A DNA stretch of 64,000 bases from NCBI GenBank assembly GCA_905221605.1, contig CAJNDS010000979.1, forward strand, positions 694,319 through 758,318, read 5' to 3'. How positions within the stretch are numbered: the stretch's first letter is position 1; each line of letters begins with the position of its first letter. Shown here one piece after another: positions 22,549 through 33,600 of this stretch. Both the position numbers and the translations under genes were made by a program. This DNA is from Symbiodinium natans. Its lineage: Eukaryota > Sar > Dinophyceae > Suessiales > Symbiodiniaceae. Under the pieces are notes generated by a model that was not told the origin of the DNA, did not search any database, and was given only the letters and a program-made list of their open reading frames with translations.

Positions 22549-22805
22549 AGCCCTAAACCCTAAACCCTAAACCCTAAACCCTAAACCCTAAACCCTAAAC
22601 CCTAAACCCTAAACCCAAACCCTAAACCCTAAACCCTAAACCCTAAACCCTAGACCCTAGACCCTAGACCCTAGACCCTAGACCCTAGACCCTAGACCCT
22701 AGACCCTAGACCCTAGACCGTAGACCCTAGACCCTAGACCCTAAACCCTAAACCCTAAACCCTAAACCCTAAACCCAGACCCTAAACCCTAAACCCTAAA
22801 CCCTG
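22549..22805 (+). repeat. CCCTAAA array with a central CCCTAGA block
   Basis: About 14 consecutive CCCTAGA units lie inside CCCTAAA flanks. Confidence 0.9.
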
Positions 22806-24348
22806 GACACCGAAAACCCCATAACCCCAAAAACCCTTATCCAAAGCCTCAGGCTGGACCCGGGCTTTGGCGCTGTGACCCGGCCGCGGACGGTTCGCCC
22901 ATATCCTCCCGCCGCCCCTGCGCCGCGCTGAGCATGGCGCAGGATTGGGTTTGGGGTTTAGGGTTTGGGGTTTGGGGTTGAGGGCTGAGGGTTTAGGGCT
23001 GAGGGTTCAGGATGTGTCTAGACACTCACTCCAACTACCCGTAGCGGGTGTTGCAGCACATAGGACCCTTATTTCATAGAGATATGACAGAGGACTGTCG
23101 GGTAAGGGCTTGATAGGGGCTTCGGGCTTAGGCGCAGGGTGCTTGTGCTCCACAGCGACAGCAAGCCCTGAACCCGAGAACCCAAAGACTCTTGACCCAA
23201 AGCTCCAAAGAGTCCCAGGTCTTGCACACCCGCCCCAAACCCCAAACCCCAAACCCCAAACCCGAAATCCCAAACCCCAAACCCCAAACCCCAAACCCTA
23301 AACCCCCAATCCGAAACCCTAAACCCAAAAACCAAGTCCCCCCTCCCCTCCCTAGGTCGGCAAGTAGCGTCTCAAGCTGTGACCCGCCGGAGATGAGGCT
23401 GCCCTGATTCGGACCTGAGGCTTTAACGTTTAAAGGGCTCTTGGTTTAGGGTTTAGGGTTTAGGGTTTAGGGTTTAGGGTTTAGGGATGTTGAGGGTTTA
23501 GGGTTGTAGGTTATAGGGTTTAGGGTGTGGGGTGTACTCTTATATTCTTGAGAATCTTCATTCATGGGGCCTAGAACGGGCTTGCATGAGGCTGCAAGGG
23601 ACTTAAGGTAAGTTTGCGTACGGTTTTTCGGGTTTTGGGTTTCGGGCGGCTTACTATTTGTATGGGGGTTTGTTACATGCGCATCTGGGGTTCGAGGTTT
23701 CGGGATTTCGGCCCGGGCCGCGGCCCCAATAGGGGCTGTAGCGCTGTGGGGCGTTGGGGAACTCTCTGGGGGGAGTGGTGTTTGGCCGGCCCTTCAAAGG
23801 TCTTGCAAAGTCTTGGCAACCTAAAAGCTTTGGGAATGAAGTATAGATGGCATGCACGAGGCTCATAGTTCCATCCTGAAAGCAACTTGAGGCTTCATGG
23901 CCTTAAGGGGCTTTAGGGTTTAGTGTGTAAGGTTTAAGGGCGCTTGTGAGTGAACTGCTTCCTGCAACACGCGTGGAAGCTGTCATTGTGCTACTGCGCT
24001 GCCGCAAAATGCGTGCAGCACAGGGTCTCGCCGACGGAAAAGATGACACGAGACGGAACAGCCCAACCGTCCTCTAATGCCAAAGCCAGCCAATTCTCGA
24101 TTCGTTCCGGGTCGATGCCCCAAAGCCTACAGTAGGCCCCAACAGCCTAAACCCTAAACCCCAAGACCGTGAACCCCAAAACCCTGAAACCCCAAAAGCC
24201 CTCAACCGCAAGACTATGCAAGGCCCTCGAGCCCGAGAGCCAGCGCGTTCTTTGTGTCTCGCATTTGGTGCTTGAGCTCTGTTTGTGCTGAAGCTTAAGG
24301 GAGGTGAGTAGACCTGATCAAAAGCGTCCAAAACAGAAATCAATCAAT

Positions 24349-24478
24349 ACATATAAATATTATAAATATAAATATAAACAAATACATAAATAAATACTAT
24401 ATGTATATATATATACATATATATATATACATATATATATATACATCACATATATGTATATACATGTATATATATATG
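24349..24478. repeat. AT-rich TATA tract
   Basis: ATAAATAT and (AT)n/ACATATAT units; able to form cruciforms. A shorter (TA)n tract at 11570-11655. Confidence 0.85.
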
Positions 24479-24545
24479 GTTTTTTAGAAAAGCCTGATAT
24501 ACCTACTCTTAACCCTAGACAAGCCCCTAACCCAACAAGCCCTGT

Positions 24546-24641
24546 ATGAATCCTGACCGCGGGAAGTCATCGGAATCTGTTGTTCGCGTCCATGCGAAGT
24601 GCTCCATCTTCGGGCGGCAGATGGCTGGCATCCACTTGGAG
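24546..24641 (+). CDS. XPO5: Exportin exon 1 (tentative)
   Basis: Opens with ATG (MNPDRGKSSESVV...) and ends MAGIHLE before a 249-nt intron made of a long-TIR element (CTTGGAGGTTC ends). Phase fits the next exon. The ATG could be internal to an earlier exon. Confidence 0.5.
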
Positions 24642-27600
24642 GTTCGGGGTACTTGGAACCCAATTATCAGAGTAGTTATACCCCACTTACAAGCCCTTAA
24701 TCGCCCTCATGGGGGTACAATTGGGTTATAAGTACAGCTATACTGGGTTTTGGAGTACTATACTTTAATACTTCTTTTGGTTCTGGGTTCCTATTATAGC
24801 TACTTCTACCTGAAAAGCATATACGTTTTTTCCGGGTCTACTCCAAAGTAGGGGCTATAATTGGGTTTCTAAGTACCATGAACCTCCAAGCAGGAGGATC
24901 ATCCGGACTTGCTTGCCGAGAGGGTCATTGCTGCGGTCCTGACTCTGGAGCAGCTGCGTCCTACACCCTAAACCCGAAACCCGAAACCCTAAACCCTAAA
25001 CCCCAAACCCTATAAACCCTATAAACCCTATAAACCCTATAAACCCTATAAACCCTATAAACCCTATAAACCCTATAAACCCTATAAACCCTATAAACCC
25101 TAAACCCCAAACCCTATAAACCCTAAACACCCCAAACCCCCAAACCCTAGACCGCCCCCATTCTAGCTAGGTAGGGCGCACTGCGCCTACGACAAGAACT
25201 GCACAACCAGGACACCAAACCCCATACGCCCTGAGAAGCTCATCCCTGTGAACCCGATATCTATACATGACACACTCACACACGCAGGGTTTCGGGTTTA
25301 GGGTTTAGGGTTTCTTGGGGTTCAGGGTTCAGGGTTCTTGGGTTACATATCAATATAAATACTTACTTCTCCAACAGCTGAACTTTAAACTTTTTGGGTT
25401 TCCTTATTTAGTAGGAATAATAAAGTTTAACCTTTTTTCCCTTGGTTGTAGGAAAAGTAAGAATACAAAATATGAAAATATCTATATACGTATGTATATA
25501 TGAATAAAAATAAGTAATAAACAAATACTTTTGAATATTGGGTTAGAAGCTAGAATTTTATGCTCCTTTGGGGGCCTCTGTTCTGGCATCGTCTAGAGCC
25601 ACCGAAAAGGGGCCTGCAGATTGCTATTCCAGCTCCCGGACCATCCGAGGCAGCCTTCTTCGACACCAGAGCAAGTGCGAGAGGCATGCGAGCTCTGCCA
25701 GCATTTTTTGCAGAAGTACCGTGGCTTCTGCAGGTTTCGAGCTGTGGGCTCAAGATTTTGGGGTTCGGGGCTTCTTTGGCGGCTTAGGGAGTTTAGGGTT
25801 CGGGGGGCATCTTTGTCCAGCATGAGGCAGGGGCCCTCAGGCGTTGAGGTTTCTTGCGCTCTGCGCTGCGCAAAGGCAGCCCTCTGCTGAGCTGGCCCGG
25901 AAGCTGGTGGGCGCAGAGGCCCCAGCAGTTCAACGGTTGGGCTTCCAGCTTGCTTCAGCCTGGATTCAGTCACAGCTTGCTCAGACAAAGAGGCCAGCTG
26001 GACCAGAGTGGACATCGGCCAAGGCATGGCTGTTGGAGTTACTTAGTAGCTGAGTGAGTACACTTTACACTTCGTGGGATACTCTACTCCCCTATAGAAC
26101 TGAAAGTGTACACTTTTTTGGGCTGATGAACTCAGCAACTAAGGTTATCACGCTCAGAGCAGTGGAGTCTTCCCAGCACCCCTGGATATGTTCGACGGAA
26201 ATGTGCTGAGGTCATCGCTTGCATTGCTCGGTTGGACTGGCCGAGTGCCTGGCCAGAGCTTACTCCCGCGCTGCTCACGTCGCGCTCTGTGGGCCCCACT
26301 CTTGTGAGCCTGGGTGTGTGGGCACAGCTCGCCGAGTCGGTGGTGGAGGACACTAAAGACATGGCCCTGCAGCGCCGGCACGAAGTTGCCGCGGCCATGA
26401 CGGATCTCTTCGAGAAGCCTCCAGGAGCCCCGGCTTTGGTGGAGTCCATCCAGTCTGCACTGCAGCGCTTTGGGGGCGAGAGTCAGGTGGTGCAGGAAGT
26501 TCTCACGCTTTGCCGCGCCTTGCCCTGCGCGGTTCCCGTGAAGTTTCTGCTTCGCCACAGCTTCGACAAGATCGTTCAGATCGGCTTCCAGTCTACTGAA
26601 AGCCGAGACTATATCCCCCTTGGGAATTATTTTTATTTTTTGTTTATATAAACCCAAGAGGATGCTAAGATTTTCGTTTAAAGGTTCTAAGGGGAGTATA
26701 GGAGAGCTTGCAGTCACTGTGCTGGCATCCTGGGCAGAACAGCTGGGAACGCAGAAGCCCTCGGGCAAGGGCTCCGGAGGCAAAGGTGAATCCACGGCGC
26801 CTGCCACCCACGACACTTGCCGTCTGGCGGCAATGATTGCACGACTCGTGGAAGAGTGCCTATATCCCCCCCTTGAGAATTATGGTTTCTTTTTTTGTCT
26901 ATACAAGACCGAAGAGGATATTAAAAACACTATTCTTATTAAGGTTCTCATCAGGGAGTATAGGTGCAAGTTCGACGTCGAGAGGCCCCAGAGCTATGGT
27001 TACCATCAGCAGGTCGGCCGAGTACTCTCTGACCTGTGCAGCTTCAACGCAGCCGGCTTCGGTGAAGTCCTGCCTCCTGCTGAGATCCTTGGGGGGCCAC
27101 ATGAACCCCTAAAAAAGGGCCTTATGGCTCGTATACCTTAGCAGGGAGTATGGAAATAAGGGTATACGACCCCCAAATTTTGGAGTTCATTTGGTTCCCA
27201 AGGATGGGCACACTTTGGAAGGCGCTTCTCTTCCTCCTCCGCTACCCTTCTGCATCTCTGCAGATCGATTCCTTGACAAGCATCCAGGTAGGCCCTTGGG
27301 ATGTGTTCAATATGTTCCCTTATGGTGTTCAAGAGCATCATATTCAGGAATACTAAACCATAAGCCCCAAACCCCAAACCCCAAACCCCAAACCCCAAAC
27401 CCCAAACCCCAAACCCTAAACCCTAAACCCTAAACTTTCCGAGAGCTTTAAGGGCCATCCCAGGCATGATCGCCTTGGCCCGGCACGCGCCCACATCCGG
27501 CGCCGCCTCCCGGCCCCCACTGGAAGCGCTGGTCGGCCTCTTGCACGTGGCCGTCCTGAAGCCTGTGCTGTTTCTTAGGGTTTAGGGTTTAGGGTTTAGG

Positions 27601-30600
27601 GTTTAGGGTTTAGGGTTTAGGGGATGGAGAGTTCGGGAACCACGGGTGCGCTAAGTTCACTTCCCTAAGATGCTCCGAACCCTTAACATCTCCACCACGG
27701 AATCCTAAATAATCTGCCCCTGTAAGGGAAGCCTTATAGGCTCCTAACCCCTTCAGGGTTTAGGGTTTAGGGTTTAGGGTTTAGGATTTAGGGTTTAGGG
27801 TTTAGGGTTTAGGGTTTAGGGTTTAGGGTTTAGGGTTTAGGGTTTAGGGTTTAGGGCTCCGGTCTCAGGGCTTAGCGTTTAGGCCCTCCAGACTCCTACC
27901 CAACTACCAAGAGCCCGCAAGGAAGACGGACCTGGTCGCTGAGAGCTCCAGGGATCATTCGGAGCGAAGCGCTTGGCTGCTTCGATGCCTGGGCCCTGCT
28001 TCGAGCCTCAGGACTGCTTGTGTTCGAGGGGTTTATAGGGCTTATGGGGTTTAGGGTGAATTAGGGTTTTAGGGTTTAGGGCTCACGGTTTACAGGGTTT
28101 AGGGTTATCGTGTTTCGGAGGCCGCGCAAGCTCGCCTCCAGCAAGTTGTTGGAGGAGCGCGAAGACGAAAGGGGCTCACCCCCGCACCACACAAAACCCA
28201 GAACGGCGCGGCGCGGGCACCCCTAAACCCTAAACCCTAAACCCTAAACCCTACATCCTAAACCCTACATCCTAAACCCTAAACCCTAAACCCTAAACCC
28301 TAAACCCTAAACCCTAAACCCTAAACCCTAAACCCTAAACCCTAAACCCTAAACCCTAAACCCTCCTCCCCTCCCTCCCCCTTCCCCTGCATGCCCTCCG
28401 CTGCGGTGCGAATGCGGAGTGCGGATGCGGTCCGGTAGCCTAGCAGTTCATGTGTATGGCCATTTCAGGAGCTTAGGGTTTGTACCCTAAACCCTAAACC
28501 CTAAACCAACCCTAAACCCTAAACCCTAAACTTTAGTAGTTAGTGTGTATGGCATTATCAGGAGCCCCACGTCCATAGCGGAGTGGTTCGAGTGGATGGC
28601 CGTGTCTGCCAGTTTCGATGAAGTGGAGACGACCTCGCCACCCGGCTAGGCTTGCGGGCTCAGCGTGCTCATAACCCCCCTCAGTATTGCAACTGTACTT
28701 ATGTTTAGGGTTTAGGGTTCAGGGTTTAGGGTTTAGGGTTTAGGGGTTAGGGGTTTAGGGTTTAGGGTTTAGGGTTTAGGGTTTAACACCCCAAGTATTT
28801 GCAGCTGTACTTAGAAGCCCCTAAGTCCTCTGAGTAGGCTATAAGTAGACTTATACTTGGGGCTATAAGTACCCGTGAAGCTCCAAGTAGAGATGAGAGC
28901 CAAGGTGGGAGAAGGTTTCGGTTTTTTTGTCGGTCTCATCCCTGAGCTCTGATTCCTCAAGCTCCAAGCCCAAGCGTCTTCATCTCTACAGGGGCTCTAA
29001 AGGGAGACTTCGAGTTGTGGGAAAGCATCCTGCCTTTCCAAGGGGCTAAGGTTCTCTAGGACTCTTTGTACATCCCCTGAGCCCCCCCTTAAACGCTCCA
29101 AGAAGCAACCCAGAGACCCACAACAGAAACCTAAATCCCCCCCCCCCCAAGCCCAGTTCTGGAGAAGCAGTCAAGGCTCACAAGGCACGGTCTAGACTCT
29201 GGGGGGTTGTGCCGAATTGCAATGGTTTTTGTGGGTCTTTGTCTTTCGATTACGGAATGGGGGTGAGGTGAGCTTTGGTTTGAAAAGGGGTGTGTTGTAA
29301 CCACTGCTTATACGGGTGGGGCTTATTCGGAACTTTTGAGCGATAAGGAGGAAGCAGCGTTGGCACCGTGGTTCCCAAAGAGCCCAATACCCGAATGCAC
29401 GTGAAGTCATATGAAGGGCCCCTATCTAATTTAAGGCATATTCTTGAATTCAGGGGTATTGGGCTCTCTACCCTAATCCCAAAACCCCAAACCCCAAACC
29501 CCAAACACCAAACCCTAAACCCTAAACCCTAAACCCTAAACCCTAAACCCTAAACCCTAAACCCTAAACCTTTGGGCTCTCTAGGTTCCTTAGCCTGCTG
29601 CATGACAGAGTTGGGGTGGTGGCTGGGACTCTGGGAGGGTTTAGGGTTTGGGGTTTAGGGCTTACGGTTTAGAGTTTAGGGTTTTAGGGTTTAGGGTTTA
29701 GGGTTTAGGGTTTAGGGTTTAGGGTTTAGGGTTTAGGAACCCAAGCCCGAAACTCGCAGACCTCGAGCCCTAAAACCCGAAGTCCAATGCCAAGAGGTTG
29801 GTGCTACCAGGGTTTTCTTCGTAAGCAAAGCGGCCAACAGTAGATATGAACATGTGTGCTTCGCTGGAGAATTCGGTGACTTGAGTGCCCGGGGTAGCAT
29901 GCAGCCCATCCGTCCCTCCTTCAAACTGGGCTGCCAGTGTGAGCGAGTTCTGGGAAAGCATCCAGCATTACAAACCCGAAGTTCCCGAAATCTCCTACCA
30001 CCCCTACAGCCCAAACACCCGAAGTCCCTGAAACCCTGGAAAATGCCTTCAACCTCTGCAAGCACCCCCAAAAAACCACTGAGCACGGCAAGAAGCTGTA
30101 GAAACCCTTGAAACCCTAAACCCTAAACCCGAAGCCCTAAACCCTAAGCTCGAAAGGCTCCCAAGTTTCCCCCCCCAACTGGCGCTGGATATAGAAAGTA
30201 CACTCATAGGTACCCTAAAAGGGGCCCTGGTTGGAGTTATCCTACTTAGAACTCTATTTAGATAAGATAAGTACTTACTAAGTCCTCCGACCCTCCCGGC
30301 AGTCCTCAATAGCTAATAGGGGGACTATACTCCCTATTCAGGACTGTTACTATAGGGGGAACATCCCAACATTGTGACATCTTAAGGGGGGTACTAACAG
30401 TCCTTTAGTAGGGATTGGAGTAGCCCCCATTAAGGGCTGTTAGTATAAGGGGGAACATCTCAAGAAACCCTAAACCCTAAACCCTACACCTTAAGCCCCT
30501 AAACCCAACACCCTAAACCCTAAACCCTAAACCCTTAACCCTTAACCCTAAACCCTAAGCCGCAGTCCCTTTGTTTGGTGAAGGTCGGCATGGTCCGCAC

Positions 30601-33600
30601 ACTCGGCCGCGAGCTCCTGGGGGAGATCTGCCGGCCTGGCACTGCCGGCGAAGGGGAAGGTAGGACCCCAAACCCTGTAAACCTTAAACCCTATAAACCC
30701 TATAAATCCTATGAACCCTATAAACCCTATAAACCCTATAAATCCTATGAACCCTATAAACCCTAAACCCTAAACCTTAAACCCTAAACCCTACTGCACC
30801 CCCCAAGTACCCCTTAAGAAGAGCCTAAGTGTACCTTACTTAGGACCTCCTACAGAGTACAATGCTTCAGAGAGGTTGTCTAGAGTTGATTGTTATGCTC
30901 AGAGCGATGGCCCTCCTGAATGAAGAGCCTCCGGCTCAAGCCGCCGACCCCGGCAGGTGGGGGCGGGTGGCGGGGGTGGGTTCGGGGGGGGTGGGGGTGG
31001 CCAAATTTGAGACTTTCCGCCCTAGCGTGGTCAGCCAGGTCCCATGGTCATGTTGTGGGTTCCTCCACCACGGAAAAAGTTGCCGGGGCACCCCACCCTA
31101 ACCCCTGCGCATTGGGGAAACAGCGCCGCGAGGGTCGGCGGATCTGTCCTCAAATGCCGAGCCCAAAACATGAAGACCCCAAACCCCAAACGCCCAAAGC
31201 AAAACAAAGAAACAGAGGCCTACAACCCTCTGGTGGTGAAGGTTTATGCAATTTTCAGCGCAGCGCTCCGCGATTCTGAGCGTTTCGACCTTATCTCGGG
31301 CCTCTACACACGGATTCAATGGCTTAAACAACTAATAACCGAACGAACTGAATTGTTTTACCTCGAACATCCCCACCCTCTCTTGGTAGAGATACTCTGG
31401 GGTTGGGCACTCCAGGGAGACTCTGGGGCTGGGCAGGGTTGGGCAGTCCAGGGACACCCCTAGAGTTGGGCGCTCCAGGGACACTTTGGGGTTGGGCACT
31501 CCAGGGATGAGCGAGGAGTAGACCGGCCGAGGAGAAGAGTTGAGTTTAAATCTAACAACCCCACACCGAGGGTGGGGAACAGCTAAAGAACCTCAGAACC
31601 AGGTATTCCGTGATAATGGCATGTGGTTTTCGAGTTCGCTGTGAGATCCCGATGCCGGATTTTGTTGAAGAGAAGCCAGGTGGCTTCAGGATGTTCGGCG
31701 CATGTTGCGGATGAAATCTAGGATCCAGTGCTTTGCTGCAGGTTCTAGGGCTCCCCACCCATGAAACCCTCAAGCTCGTGGCTAGTTCTCCAAGTTCGGG
31801 TCCCCATTCCTGGGTCCCCTACATCGTACGGCACCCAAGAAGGACCCCAAAAGGGATCCTGATTTCGAGAGCTACCCACATCATGACCGGCTCTAGGCTT
31901 CGCGGCGCTTTGCCGCTTTGCCGGATCGCTGGTCGCAAGGGCTTTGGCTGGCGACGCGACTGCCAGTTGGGCAGAAGCGTCCTGGATCGTGTTGAGGGTT
32001 TAGGGCTTAGGGATGTTTAGGGTTTAGGGTTTAGTGTTTAATCATGTTTAGGGTTTACGGTTTAGTGTGGGTGTGAGACGCTGAAGTGTAAGGTCTGAGC
32101 TCAGCTGTTGCTGGTTTGCATCTTCACCTTCATCTGCGTTTGGAATTTACATTAGCATGTACTAGCTCCTATTCTGATCCATAGTCAGCCCGCTATCTCG
32201 AAGCTCCTACCCGCCAAGTCTATGATTCTGATGGTTGCACAGAAGCCTTACCCAAAGGCTCCAATGTAGTTCCTTTTTGGGGTAGTATACTAGAATCCCC
32301 TATAACTACCGCAAAAAGGAACTAAAAAGGAGCCAAACCCTAAACCCTAAACCCTAAACCCTAAACCCTAAACCCTAAACCCTAAACCCTAACCCTAAAC
32401 CAAGGAATACGACAGTGCCCTAGTTCTGGTGGAAGCCACAAGCCTCGAGGCGCTGAAGTTTGCCCAGAAGAACTCCCTGGATCCTTGGTAGCCCAGTGGG
32501 TACCCTTTACCCCTTTTTTTAGTTGGGTTCTGGGTTTAGGGTTTAGGGCTTAGGGCTTAGGGTTTAGGGTTTAGGGTTTAGGGTTTAGGGTTTAGGGTTT
32601 AGGGTTTAGGGTTTAGGGTTTAGGGTTTAGGGTTTAGGGTTTAGGGTTTAGGGTTTAGGGTTTAGGGTTCCCTTATAAGGCAGCCACCACAAAAAAAGGG
32701 TGCCCTGATTATTAAGATATGGTCACTGGGCTGCTAAGGATCTGGAAGGTGTCTCCAAGCCCCTGCTGCACTTTCTGCAGCAGGTCTGCGTGGAAGGGGC
32801 CACCTTCCACCCTGCCATTGAGCATCGAAGGCTCGAGTTTCTCTCCACCTGCAGCCCCTTCTTCAAGCTCTGGGCCGAGGATGTGCTGCGAGATGCGCTG
32901 GCGCGAACCCTGGCGCCCATCCGGACACCCCACCCTGAGGCTCAGAAGGCCCACCAGCGCGGCATCAAGCTCGAGCAGAGGCTTTGCTCAAATTGTAGAC
33001 ATCGTGGCTCCTTTGCCCAGCTTTCTCTGCAGCCTCTGCTGTCACCTGAATTCCAAGGAACCCAGAGCCCTTAACCCCTCAGTGGAGTCTTTCAGGAAAG
33101 AAGCTCCAAGCTGGGAGCTTTCAAGAATGCGGGCTCCCCTCTCAACTGTGGGACCACCTCCCGGTCCCAACTATCGGGGAGGAATGGTGGTCTCCCTGCG
33201 AATTCTGCTGTCAATTTTTAAACAGGTACCCTAAGCCCCAAACCCTAAACCTTAAACCCCAAACCCCAAACCCTAAACCCTAGACCCTAAACCCTAGACC
33301 CTCACCCTAAACCCTAAACCCTAAACCCTAAACCCTCAACCTTGGCATGCAGAGAAAGGAGGGCCTTGGGCACCTTCGTGGCCATCTGCAAGTCGGGCGC
33401 CCTGGGTGCCAACCAGCTCGAGGCCTGTTTGGGGGGGCCTCTCTGACTGCAAGCGGAGCCCCTAGGGGTTTAGGGTTTAGGGTTTAGGGTTTAGGGTTTA
33501 GGGTTTAGGGTTTAGGGTTTAGGGTTTAGGGTTTGCTGACTGAAGCGACGCGCCTCGACCCAAGGGGTCGTGGGCGGCGCGTCGCGCGAAAGCTAAAAAC

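Larger units (their letters stand above)
19300..24545. other. Intergenic region between TTLL9-like and exportin genes
   Basis: Many telomere-like arrays in both orientations (19689-19770, 20515-20742, 22549-22805, 23222-23310, 23445-23490), the 21303 palindrome and an AT-rich TATA tract (24349-24478). Frames of 60-97 codons occur but none shows a family motif. Some GC-rich pieces (19440-19510, 22850-22940, 23950-24130) could be exons of the gene ends. Confidence 0.5.

Noticed and set aside
23007-23407. Frames of repeated Gly-Phe-Gly-Val-Trp or Pro-Lys-Pro-Gln-Thr
   Set aside because: Six-frame reading of CCCCAAA heptamers; the same peptides recur at every such array (e.g. 15838-16110, 27138-27433).
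26132-26816. Minus-strand 220-codon frame
   Set aside because: Antisense shadow of the exportin exon with the WPSAWPEL motif; the plus-strand reading has family similarity and frame continuity.
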